From NCBI GenBank assembly GCA_025175895.1, contig CM045991.1, positions 84,059,174-84,123,173 of the forward strand: a stretch of 64,000 nucleotides of DNA, read 5' to 3'. Under the pieces are notes generated by a model. It was not told where the DNA came from, ran no database searches, and was given only the letters and a program-made list of their open reading frames with translations. Made by a program: the position numbers and the translations under genes. The DNA is from Wurfbainia villosa. Its lineage: Eukaryota > Streptophyta > Magnoliopsida > Zingiberales > Zingiberaceae. This document shows, in pieces, positions 34,618-46,372 of the stretch. The first letter of the stretch is position 1. Each line of letters opens with the position of its first letter.

Positions 34618-34629
34618 GCTCTGATACCA
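34618..34629 (-). other. Primer-binding site of element H
   Basis: Minus strand TGGTATCAGAGC, 3 bases inside the 5' LTR. Confidence 0.9.
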
Positions 34630-34632
34630 CTT

Positions 34633-34981
34633 TGTTGGAAAAATAAAGAGGGGAAAAGAAAACTTCGTGGAAGAAGATAAATACGATATAAGAGAACTAC
34701 TCAATTTTTTTTCATGTCTCAATCTCTTAGAAACATTACATATTTATAGACTTATTGGATAAGTGATAAGCATTATCCTCAAATACATTGAATCTAGACC
34801 ATTTATTTTATTCTTATCAACTTTCCACCTCATCTATTCTATCTCCATCAATTTTCATCTTATCCATATCATCACCGCATCTTTTCTATCCATAATTAAA
34901 TTTACTTTTTCAACAAGACTCATTCTTATCTTATCCATATCGCCACCACATCATATTCATAATTAAATTTACTTTTCAACA
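34633..34981 (-). repeat. 5' LTR of element H
   Basis: 349 bp, ending in CA next to the ATAAT duplication and the interrupted exon. Confidence 0.95.
34741..34748 (-). promoter_or_regulatory. TATA box of element H 5' LTR
   Basis: Minus strand TATAAATA, also at 30513-30520 in the 3' LTR. Confidence 0.65.
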
Positions 34982-34989
34982 ATAATTCC
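34982..34989 (-). pseudogene. CDC48B: First 8 bases of AAA-ATPase exon, cut by element H
   Basis: After the acceptor CTTGCAG, GGAATTAT begins the exon. Element H's LTR then starts. The last five bases are the target duplication (plus strand ATAAT, 34982-34986). Confidence 0.8.
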
Positions 34990-35076
34990 CTGCAAGTAGC
35001 AGCAAGACATGAATCAGACAAATTAGCAATAGTTGAGCGTCATTAACTGAAGATAATATGGCAGTTAGGGACTTAC

Positions 35077-35173
35077 CGTAGCTTCCTCTAAACCATCCAT
35101 TTCATTCAATAAGGTAGACAGTAGTCTTTCTCCGACAGCGACATTACCACCTGTGTTTCCAGCATGGCCGCTA
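35077..35173 (-). pseudogene. CDC48B: AAA-ATPase exon, GERLLSTLL segment
   Basis: The exon lies between acceptor GGTTCAG and donor ACG|GTAAGT and is 97 bp. It encodes the variable loop after Walker B and the conserved VGERLLSTLLNEMDGLEEAT helix. It ends in phase 0, which fits the next exon starting GGA ATT ATT. Confidence 0.8.
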
Positions 35174-35609
35174 CTGAACCATCAACCAAACTTGAACATA
35201 AATAGTGGGCTTAAAGTGTGTCATTACCAGAAAAAAAGTCGAGTGTATTCAATCAAAAAAAAAAGTCATAGCCAATAATTGTGTTGTCTAGTGTGCCTTT
35301 TGGTTGTCATTGTTTTTCTTTTGAGCAGAACTTACTGTTCTACAGGCGAACAACCATGTGCATATATTTCAAGAATCCTTGTGAGTAGTAAATTAAAGAT
35401 GCTACTGAAAACTTTAAATTAGGACTAAACCTAGGATTATAAGAGAGAAGTAAGTATATGGAGATGGCGTGGGAAAGCACCTTTAACTGAAAATTATTCA
35501 CCTGCATTACCTAGTTTATTTTCCTACTTTGTTCTTTCAAGCTTCCTGAGGGGAAATTTCAAATTTCTTTTCAAACAAATGTAAGATTATCATCGAAATG
35601 CATGTTTAT

Positions 35610-35738
35610 CATTTTGGAGCAATGATATCGATCTCATCGAAGAAAATGATGCTAGGTGCAGCAAGTTTTGCCTTCTGAAATATTCCTCGCAACAATCCTT
35701 CCCCTTCTCCAACATACTTAGAATACACATCCGCCCCG
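35610..35738 (-). pseudogene. CDC48B: AAA-ATPase exon with Walker B
   Basis: The acceptor TTATGCAG is followed by codons for GADVYSKYVGEGEGLLRG, then SIIFFDEID, the Walker B and flanking helix of the second AAA module. The expected donor after CCAAAATG reads AT (ATAAAC) instead of GT, consistent with a G-to-A loss of the splice donor. The reading phase fits the next exon if the junction is at 35610. Confidence 0.75.
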
Positions 35739-37010
35739 CTGCATAATAATTAAAATTTATCCAACGATATAAATGTAAAAGACCAACCAAAAGAGATCTT
35801 ACAACCATCTATGAAACTGAAATAATTCACTTTCTTGGTGAAATTTGCTTCTACGAAAGTAACAGACAAATAAAATGATCAAATTATCTCATTTAATTGA
35901 AAGGAACTAGAGAAGAGGAAGCAATTTAATTACATCCATTTTCTATAATTTATTTCCGGATGAATTGGACAAAATGAAATTCATCAATTCCATGAACAGA
36001 AGAAATAAGCCTATTTTATCTTCCTTCAATTCCATCTAAATAAGATAGCCCATAGAAATAGAGTGAAAATGAGATTATATGTGAAATTTTTTAAGGGTTG
36101 AATCGTAATTTTCAAAACATTATGGGGTTTTTTGCAAAAGTGCCAAATAAAAATTGAAAACCCACGAACATAACTAACCTAATTATGTCGGTCACTTCTT
36201 CTTATCTCCAATTCTCTTTAAAAAAAACCCTCCAAAATTTTTCTTTCCGTCGTCATCTCTATTATTGTTGCTAGCGTCATCGTCGCCCATCGTCATTGCA
36301 ACAACCACTATCGCCATAATCAACGACGTCTCTCGCCATTTGTGTCGATGTTATCGTCATCTCACCGTTAACGCTCCACAATAAAAGTCTTCAATTTAGG
36401 TAGAATTTTCCTACTTATTTTTATTTTCATATAGATAATACTTAATCATGCACAAGATTATTAAAAGAGAAACAAGTAATTCATAATGACTTGGTTTTGA
36501 GATAAAAAATTGAATAAGATTTTCTCTTTATAATTAGGAACAATTTATGATTTTTCTTACTCTTGAGATGAAAAATAGATTAAGCTTTCTACTTTAGAGC
36601 TTAAATAATTTTTTAATGATATTTAGTATATATTTTTGCATCAAAAATTTAAATCGTCACTTAATTAGAAAAAATATTAATGATATATCAATTAAGATTT
36701 ATATTTTATTCGATAGAAGAAAATTAATTGCATATTCTTTTATACCGATCACATTCTTTTATATTTACTTGACATTTTATATTCTTTATTGCTTATCAAA
36801 TTATTGTACCTTATAAAAATTTACATATAAGATTTACAATAGTCAATTTGAAATTCAAAGATAAATAAGGAGACTTAAAATAATTCCTTTAAAAAGGATT
36901 CAAGACTTTATAAGAATTAGAAGTGAATATATAATGGAAATAATTTTATAAAGATGGTTGTGTATATTAAATTCTATGATAGAGCTCCGACTCCTGTGGT
37001 ATATATATAT
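35739..37010. other. Intron or flank upstream of AAA-ATPase exons; nothing else recognised
   Basis: AT-rich sequence with a short repeat of CATCGTC/GTCATCG motifs (36245-36360). The exon with Walker A that should precede 35738 was not found here. It ends in an AT repeat directly before element G. Confidence 0.5.
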
Positions 37011-38281
37011 TGTTGGAGGATCGGTGGGCGGCTAGAGGGGGTGAATAGCCTTCTTTATCGTTGATGACGTTCGGTTGCTTAATTGTCTAAGAATATGATT
37101 AGCACAGCGGAAAACAAATGCTAAAAAAAATAATTAAGATAAATACAAAGAGAAAGAAGCACAAACGCTAACACCGGAGATATAATATGGTTCATGACCC
37201 TTGCCGTTAATCCACGGACGATTTGTTCCAGGTAAATCACTCCTTAACCAACTCCACTAGATCTCTCCTTTTGCCCAAGCAAGGTGGAGGTAACCTTTTT
37301 ATAAGAATGCGCTCTTTCTTACAATAAGATTGAAATAAGAACAAGGAGTAGGAATCGTGTGGAGCACTTAGGAGCATGAGCATTTTTCTCCCTAAAGCTC
37401 ACACCCTCTCTTTTTTATAGAGAGGCGAAATTTTTCGTTAGCATGGGCATCATTCATGTTCTGCATGATGTCGGCGATCAGCCTTTCTGGCAACCGGCGT
37501 CGTCTCGAATCACGGTCGAAATCACCGTCAGCTATCGGCTTAGCGGTCATTTGGCGATCTCAATAGCTCGGTGATTGCCTCGTGTGATCATTCGGCTCAC
37601 GAGCTTTTGTGCCGCGACACCTTGATCATCATCCCTTAGCGATCGACTACTGAAGGCGATCTCGATCGCGTCGACTTGGAGCGTTCATTTGCCAATATTT
37701 GGTGTCGGTGATGTCGGGTAAACCTCAAATAAAGCACTTGTTTAAGCATCCGACGGTCGGGTAAAACCTCAACCCACTTGGTTGAGCATCCGACACTTCC
37801 ACTTCATCGGGTAGAAACCTCAAACTAATGTTTGAGCATCCAACTTTACCATACGTCGGGTAAAACCTCAAACCCTAGTTTAAGCATCTGACTTGTCGGG
37901 TAAACCTCAACCTACTTGGTTGAGCATCCGACACTTGACTTAGTCATTTGGCCAAGTTAACCTATGAGCTACCATTACAATTCGCTCATTCTCTCATCTC
38001 CCTTGAAGTCCCTCGCCGAAGCTCTCTTCGTCCGGCTACGTCCCTCAGATGCACCAAGTGTACAACTTCGCAATGTCTTCCTTCGCGTCTCGCCCTAAAG
38101 TCTACTTCCTTGGCTTCACTCCAATGCTCCTCGTCCAACGAACCCTCGGATGCACCAAGCGCATGGCTTACGCAATGCTATCCTTCACCGACTCAAAGAC
38201 CCGAGCTATGAGATGGTGAACCCACCAATGCTTTCGTCAAGCCAACACATGCGTGATTTACTTAAGTCCTGTACAACTTAA
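37011..38281 (-). repeat. 3' LTR of element G, first part
   Basis: It shares the CTAGAGGGGGTGAATAG and AGCACAGCGGAAAA motifs with the LTRs of C, E and F. A middle stretch (37700-37930) repeats TCGGGTAAAACCTCAA...GAGCATCCGAC motifs about six times at irregular spacing. Confidence 0.75.
37700..37945. repeat. Irregular direct repeats in the G LTR
   Basis: The motif pair 'GTCGGGTAAACCTCAA' ... 'GAGCATCCGAC' recurs about every 45-55 bases (from about 37710 to 37930), with variable spacers. It occupies the same U3 position as the palindrome cluster in C. Confidence 0.7.
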
Positions 38282-38566
38282 TGTTAGTTATATATGAGAG
38301 ATGTCCTAAGACAATCATCTTATGTTTAAACCATTTATATGATAAATGAAGATTCACTATTTGAGTATACATATTTTCATGTATTTGATTAGATCTTAAA
38401 TTCATTTACTGAATGTCCACAATACGATTCACAGCATGAGAGAATTTGTGATTGGATCGCAACTAGTGAATATCTCTACATGTGTAATTGTGATGTATTG
38501 GAATTATCCCTAGTCGATGAATTGATGGATTTAGACCCCATCAATTCTGTCGAGACTAGCACTAGG

Positions 38567-41500
38567 TGTCACGCCCCGATGGAGTCCCCGCCAGATGAAA
38601 ATCCGACAACATCTCCCCTGTACGGGTGACAATACCAATTTTATACAAGGCCTACACGGCCACTATACATTGGTCAACACGACTGGAATCCAAACACACA
38701 TGCAGATAATAAAAATAGGCCTCTAGCCATCAACCAAAAACTAGGTAACATCTATCACAACTAGACTTACCCCTTCTGCCATCTGGGCAGGAATACTCAA
38801 TCGAAATCCAATCCAGAACAAAACTCTGAACAGAGGTCCCTAAGGATACCCAAAAATCCACAAATACATAAATCCAATTCCAATCCTAAGTATATCTTCT
38901 AAACAAGATATCCAAAACCAAAAATAAATAACCAAATAAACTTCCATGACGAGGGGGTTTGGCAGCTGGACTCTCCTTACAACTTCATCCTGAAATAGAT
39001 ATAATCAACGGGGTAAGTACAAAGAACTTAGCGGATATAGTTGATATGCAAAGTAAGATATAGCTAACAATAGAAATCATGCCAGTACAGTCTCACATAT
39101 AGGGTATGCAAGAAATAAATACAACAAGATTGTACTAACCTGAATCTCCTACCCTGATATAGGAGCATGTGCCTGACTAGAAGTAATAAAGTCCTCACCA
39201 TATATATAAATATGTATCCTGTATGCATGACAATCATATGCATATCCAAGGCAGCAATAAAAATGCAGCAAACACAATACAAATGTTATCCATGCAAAAT
39301 GCATGTCGTGCTAATGACATGGTCACCCCAGCCCGGTCGTAGCCTCCTGCGCGATGGTGGCCGAGTGGGTAGGGCTATGACAATGCACTCTGCCATCACT
39401 TTGCTCTGGTGGCCAGAGTGGGCGAGGATCTTTGTCGGAGTTCACCTATCCTCTGCCCCCAAGCAGTGGGGCTAAGCTCTCATCTCCGGTGTTATAGACC
39501 GGAGGAGGATCCTTCCGCTACCACGCCGCCTCATCGCTACCTATGGACCGGAGCACGATAGAAACTACACACACACCCTTCGATGTACCACTAACCCATG
39601 AGTGGCGGTGTATGCGAGCCATGTATGGCGTTGCGAGCTCAACAATAATGGAACCCGTCCGGCCGACATGCAATCATGCAAGATGGTGCATGATACTAAA
39701 GCATGTCAATCCTACTCAAAATACCTATCCGAATAATATGTACAATCAATATGTACATATCCATAATCCAAGTAACTATGATCCAAATAAAACAAGGAAG
39801 ATATAATCATAACCTATCACATGCATGTATCAAGTAGGCACCCAAAAACATACTAGGCATATAAACATGAAAATTATTGCAAGCTATCCTAACTAGCATA
39901 TCAACATGACTATATCTAGAAGATAAGTCAAAATACCCGCCTGATAATATATCGCAAAAGAACCGGATCGTCACGACCGGGGACACTCGCCTCTAACTAT
40001 TGTTAAGCACAAAATACCATTTACCGACAAATTGAATATTTAATCGATTCCTTCCCTAACCAAATAATCCAAAGTAAATCCATCAAATCCAAGCACACGA
40101 CAATGTGCTAAATTACTACTAGGTATCCCAAGTAGACCCTCAACCCCTAGGTCACAAATTGTGATTAACTCCTCAATCCAAGAACATATCCTTGCAATTA
40201 ATCAAATCAAATCCTACATCGACCTCATATCTGATCCACTAGATTGATTTAATTATCCTCTTCAACCTAATCCATCCTCCATACATAATTACAGAACCGA
40301 TCAACATCACACTGAACTCAACAACCCAGATCATAAAACCAAAGTACCGACAACCACTGTCAATAACCTGTAATTAAATTAAAATCATCCTGTACGTAAT
40401 CCAACCAATCAATCACAGTCATCCCCATTATAGCAATGGAACTTAACAATATCCTAAATACATCCTTCATTTTCCTCAAGTCTAATTCACAATTCCACAA
40501 CAATATACAGAACATCTCATCGATCAGAAGTATAAATCCAACCTAACCCTATGTGACATACACACAGGTCAACCAAACCTTACCTCAAACTCGATCCAAC
40601 ACTTGGATCCCACAACTTGGCACCCACAATCCATTTACAACCCTTCACAACCAACCAACACTCAATAGAAACCAACAGCCAACACAACGACTACATACAG
40701 AATTTGACAGATGAAACACACAGGTTAAATCACACTTACCAGCAGTTGGAATCTCCCGACACAGCCCTCACCAACCTCTGGCACAAATCGCAGAAAATAA
40801 CCCCTTCCATTCAACAGTTACAATCCTTCCCCTTTACAGCCGTGCAAGAACCCCTAATCGATCACATCATTATACCAATAATAAAAAGAGGAGAAATCTT
40901 ACTGGCCATTGGAAATCTTACCGGCAGCAATCTTCCTTTATCCACCGATCACCGGAAATCTTGCTGCTGCCCTAGCACCCCACACGAAGACCTAAGTTAA
41001 ACGCACGAGCACACACGTTCACAGTTGGTTCTCTTCAAAAATTGAGGGGAAACAAGGAAAAATATCTCCTTACCTTGCTTCGACGACAAGCGATCGTGAC
41101 ACCCCCCCTCAACCGGCGGCTCTGCTCGCTCTCGCCGCCTAACCGCTGCCCAGACACCGTCTGCTCCGGCAGAGATCCAAGCCCCATATTAGCACGCGGT
41201 ACCGATTCCGCTGACCCAGACTCTAGGCCACGCGCACGCTCACCGCCGGTGCAAACTTCCAGCCGTGCACACCCGCCGCCCTAACCCACGCTCCCAGCCG
41301 CTCCATCCCTCCCGGTTCCAGCCAGTCCATTGAGCGCCGAGGCGCGATCGCTTGCAGAGGAGAGGGAGAAGAAGAGGCTCGGTGAGACGGAGAAGGGGTC
41401 ACACGCTATCCTGTGGCCGCGGCGGCGAGGAAGAGGTCGTCCTGTGGTCGCGGCGGCGAGGAAGAGGTCGTCGGCGGAGATGCGGGCGCGGAAGAAAGTT

Positions 41501-41800
41501 GCGCGAGGGGAATTGCCGAAGGAGGAAAGAGGGGTCATGGCGCGGCGGGGGAAAGAAAAAGGAAATAGAAAATAGAAAAACCTAGATTTATAACCTAGGT
41601 TAAATTTATCCTATTTACTCATCTAAACATGCCCTTTAAAAGCCTGTTTTCCCTATCCCCGTAATTATCTCGTACGACCTCCGTTTAAATCCAGAAAAAT
41701 TCCGAAAAAATTCCTAAAAATCTCGAAAAATTTACAGAGGTATTTTTTTTTTAAATTTCTGGCCATTTAATTTAATATTTTAAATCTTCAGTATTTAACA
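38567..41800 (-). repeat. 3' LTR of element K
   Basis: Nearly the same as 46373-49610. It lies left of the polypurine tract, as expected for a minus-strand element. It contains a GC-rich block at 41240-41540 whose frames are not genes. Confidence 0.95.
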
Positions 41801-44800
41801 TTCTCCCCCACTAATAAAAATTTGGTCCCCAAATTTCCTATTCGTATATTAATACGAGATGTTCCAACAACCATCTCAAGCATCTGGAGACAAGTCACAC
41901 CTCAAGTGACTAAGTGGGGTTACTGATATCCCTTAAAATCAAATCACTCCTGCTTCTAACAGCCCTTCCAAAGTATGAATAGTATCTTTATATCGACCAC
42001 CTATCATAAGTACCTAACTGTACCCGAGTGGAGCTCGATATCCGTGACATGTTAAAGACTATGCCATAATCCTAAGGTAAATCCTGGATCGCTATCACAT
42101 GTGATACTCACAGATACTCCATGAACTGAAAATCTCCACAGTATAACCTATCCAGCGATCCAACAAACTCATCGTATGGATTGGACGAAAATGAGCAGAC
42201 TTAGCTAATCATACTAAGTCCTTTCCGAATTCTAAATAACCTCCCAACACTGTCCCTCATACTAGGCTTTCACGTCCATATCGGTACAGAACCTTACTGA
42301 TTATTTATATACCACCTTTACTAGTTGACACACTGAACACCAGACTACCAAGTCAACTAAGTTCCGCATGACGTTCCACCACGGAGAATGTTTCAATACT
42401 TACTATCTTCCGGATACAATCCTATACATCTGCAACATATAGAACCTATTGCAATCTACAACAATACTTATCAAAATATCATAACCAAGCCTCGTGGCTC
42501 TCGGAGTAATGCAAAAGGCACTACTTACGGGCAACGACATGCTACCACGACCGGGACTCGTATCCAGTCAAGATGTCAGGTAGCTATCTAGCCACCTACG
42601 ACATACAAATTCCACTATCACTAATTCCGAACCGGTAGAGCAAGAGTACAACTTTATGGTAGATGCTCTCAATCATCCCAACAGGAATCTATCTGTTGTT
42701 CCTGAATCAATAGTAACTCTTCCTAAATTCGAATGCAACTATATAACCCACCATTCTTCTCGGAGACGGAGAAATATTTCCTCACCAGAGAAACCTACTT
42801 TCAAAAATCCACTCTATCGCACAAAAATGGGAGGTGACTGGGAGACTATTATGACCGATCTCCCTAGTTGCAACTATCCATGTTCTAATAACTCATGCAG
42901 TTACCTAGTAGCTAGCCAAAATCCCATGAGCATTCCGGCTCCTCCCTATATAAAACAACATAACAATTCCGAAGTCCACATCATATCTATGACAAACCAT
43001 CTCGTAGTTCCTCCTTTGACGTAAACATGGGATACGTCTTGATCAACTACATCAGAAACGCTCCATTCTTTGAAACATTGCATTCGCCTACAACACCCTT
43101 CCTTCCACCCGAGAATGATCAAACAATACTGTGTAAAAGTCAACCATCGTCTGAGCCCTGAAACTAGTTTCACAAGCTTCAGACCAAGTAAATTCCATCA
43201 CCAATCAGCGGTGTAGAACACTAGAGCATCCTATCCATATCTATGGTAATAATCAAATAAAATACCAGAAAAATCACCATCTACAGTGCCCGAGTGCTCA
43301 ACTCCAACTGCCACCATCACAAATGATCTAATCGTGTCCAGAATACACGATTTCCCAAATCCCTGGACGACAAAGTCATCAATAAGTTTAACAAGATAAT
43401 CAAACCTCATACAATTCATACCAAGTATGAGATTGTCATCGCTACACACCTGCATCCTCTTTACTCTAGGCTGATGATATATCAATCATCCCTACGACTT
43501 TGATAATTGTATGACACTCTGTCACTACAATATCAACACACCAATCATAAATCAATCCTAGAGTATATACAGGTGTCCTATAGCTGATCTAAATAGATCC
43601 TCAATTCACCATGAAGGATATTCATTTCCTTCTACCACTACCGCATTCCATCATCGATAATCAATGTATAACCTTAAAGGTTCATCTCTCATTGTACAAC
43701 GAGTTCCAAAGCTTCTCAAGCAATAAAATACTGGGACAAATAAATATCCCATCCAACACCTCCTATAATTGGAATTTAGATTCTTCCAATTCCCATAGTG
43801 TTAAGAAACACTGATACCAACTAAATTATCCCCTGAAAAATCGTTATTCCAACAAATACCTCTCGGCATCAACAACCTTGCCAACTTTGAAAGACTGATC
43901 GATGACGGTATCTAAGCAACTCGATTTGGCGGTCAGCCAATTGGATGACATTGCCTTGAGTATATCACGAGCTTCAACAACCTTGTGTGCTTTACACTAG
44001 CCCTCAGCCAAAGCACCCTAAGTACAAACATTTGGCTCATAAAATATCATTACCTCAGTACCAAATAAATTATCACCCAGTAGGGGATCTTCGATATCGA
44101 AAACTATTTCCGAAATCACTCCGGTTGCCTACTCTACTTGCCTATACTGCAAGCCTCCTAGAAGTTCATCCGACACTACCTCTGATTACTCTCGAATTAT
44201 ACAGGCATCCGAGAGACCTTCTTATATCATCATGTCACAATCATAACCTCCAAGCTAATATCCAGATATCCACATCATATCAACCAAGTCAACTATAAAA
44301 CAATTAAGTCAACTCTCTCACCAACATATAACATTTCCATTAATCAACCTCTAAACATCCAAAATCAATTATCATACCCCTCTGATAATCATCACAGTAA
44401 TCATCTCAACATCTCACCTGTTGGTGGAAACACTTTTAATTCATATGATCCAAATATAGAAATCCTTATAATCCTATCTGTACATGTTTTAACCATAGAT
44501 ATCTGTAAACACCTGTATCTCTCAATATATCATCAAGTAAGGTAAACTATAGTAATACCTCAATGATCAATCCTTCAACCATCTACAATTCCTTTCGAGT
44601 AAAGATGCAAACTCATCCAAGTTCTGCTCTTAATAGATTCCCTATTTCATAGTGACCTAGAATAAGAATTCGATACTGTATGAATCTAGGTGTACACCTC
44701 TTCCTCTCATTTTCTTCAAGAACCATACAACCAGCCTCATATCTCCACAAGTGCACAAACCACTTCTGATAGCCACATTAATCTGAGGAGAAAGCTTTAA

Positions 44801-46372
44801 TCCATATTCCTATTTTCCTTTGGGAAATGAAGTGTTTCATCAATCTTTCATTCCCAGGACAGAGCCTTGATCACCACCTAAAATAAACTAAAATTCCAAC
44901 TAAACCCTCAATCACTCAAGAGATTGTAAACTTCCATCATCAACATCAAGTTACCATCTCTAACAACAGACATGATCAATATCAAGCATCAACATGGGAA
45001 TGCAATAATGTCACGTGAATTCAGCTAGAAAAGCACGTTCAAGACTTCTACCGTTGCCTTATCCGAAGTGTAGGTTATTATCACATAGATTGACTACACT
45101 ATTCTCTTGAGACACTTGCTGCAGTGTCATTTTCATAAATATGACTCACCCTAATGCCTCCCGATAGGAATTGATGGAAGATCCAACTATCCTAATCCAA
45201 ATGTAAGCCAATAAATCGTGGGTGATCGAAAACAACTCAATCACTATCTTGAGCCCTTAAATGGGGGTAAACTCCATAGTGAACTCCATTATCAATTAAT
45301 CACTCAACTTAAGGCTCAAGCATTTCCCAACAATGAGTCATACAAAATAACATAGAGAAATCATGTCTCCAGTAAACATCTGAACACAGTGATCCGTAAT
45401 GGGTTATTTCCCCAAATAAATTCCTTATACATATTCCACCAAGTAACAACTTGATCATTGCCATAGTAAGAAACTAACTCCACTCTCCCTATAATAATAC
45501 GATTAGGTACTTAACAGTACCTTCAATGTTATCACTCTAAGGCTCAAGCCGCTCAAGGATCAAAATCCCTATGGAACTTCGTAACTGAAACCTCCAATGT
45601 ATACATCAACAATAGTATACAGTCCTTGTCCAATACCCCATAGGGTAATAATCTGACTAGCATAATCAGTGAAAATCCCTAACACTGTAGTCCTTGATTT
45701 CCACAACCAAAGTGACGACTTGACCACAGCGACTCGGTATCAGTCAGCTCTCAAAGGAAATTCATCTTTTCGACATAGGTTCAAGACTCACAAACTGAAC
45801 AGATTGTTCACATGGTCAACTCCATCCACGATTACCAATAGTGACCAATACACTAAATGTTATTTTCCTATTATCCACTAAACACATAGCCAATCTAACT
45901 AGGAGTATAAATACTACGGCAACTCCGGCTGGTCACCTTGGTGGGCGACCCCTACTACGAGTCTGCACATGAGTCAAAACTCTATAGACCCTTCTGGAAA
46001 CTCCTTAGCTAGAGATCTCACTGTCCTCTTGCGTGGTTACCCTGCACCACGTCTCGGTGCAGGAGCACACTCACCTCGTCTCATATCTGTTAAATTATTA
46101 TAGATGTTACTAGAACAGATGTTACTAGAAGTAAAAATATATAAAATTAATCATCATACCTATTTTACCGCAGGAGAGGTCCCGTCGCCGCCAAAACCCC
46201 ATATTAACCTCGTCAAAAATCCTCGAATTTCCGAAACATAAAAATCGTCGAAAATCCATACCAAATCCAAAATTTCCAGATTGCCTCACAAAACCTACCA
46301 AACGTGGTGAACTCCGAAAAATCCAAAAACCCCTAGGAACTCATAAACCTAGGGCTCTAATACCAAATAAAT
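41801..46372 (-). other. Internal region of element K, no coding recognised
   Basis: It starts (plus strand) with TTCTCCCCCACTAAT, i.e. a minus-strand tract ATTAGTGGGGGAGAA. The rest has many short frames on both strands, the longest 122 residues at 42656-43024 on the plus strand, with no domain. The last 12 usable bases at 46354-46365 form the primer site TGGTATTAGAGC. Confidence 0.7.
46354..46365 (-). other. Primer-binding site of element K
   Basis: Minus strand TGGTATTAGAGC, one mismatch to the initiator-Met site, 7 bases inside the LTR as in element A. Confidence 0.8.

Larger units (their letters stand above)
30405..34981 (-). mobile_element. Element H: full-length short-LTR Copia retrotransposon (4,577 bp)
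   Basis: Two 349-bp LTRs (TGTTGGAAAAATAAAG ... TTTTCAACA) are flanked by a perfect ATAAT duplication (30400-30404 and 34982-34986). The minus-strand primer site, gag-pol and polypurine tract are all present. It sits inside an AAA-ATPase exon. The LTRs are nearly identical by eye (a handful of differences), so insertion is fairly recent. Short LTRs suggest the Ale/Ivana side of Copia; this is tentative. Confidence 0.95.
12051..35738 (-). pseudogene. CDC48B: CDC48B-like AAA-ATPase, C-terminal exons, broken by two exonic LTR elements
   Basis: Exons on the minus strand encode the second AAA module of a plant Cdc48 homolog B-type protein. In order they are: KYVGEGE and Walker B IIFFDEID (35610-35738); GERLLSTLLNEMDG (35077-35173); VLAATNR...HPGRFDL (34989-34982 plus 30399-30330); and VLYVPSPD...LFTGADLEGLYREA (30202-29955), finishing at a TAA at 12051. 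Such proteins are two-module ATPases for protein remodelling, of about 600 residues. The Walker A exon and everything before it are not visible up to 37010. Element H interrupts the third exon 8 bases after its acceptor, and element C interrupts the last exon. The donor of the first visible exon also lacks GT. The gene cannot make a full product here. Family assignment rests on motif order and my memory of the family. Confidence 0.75.

Noticed and set aside
42656..43024. 122-residue plus-strand frame in the K core, with a VDALNHP segment slightly like a gypsy motif
   Set aside because: On the wrong strand for the element's orientation and lacks any neighbouring RNase H or integrase motif; taken as chance.
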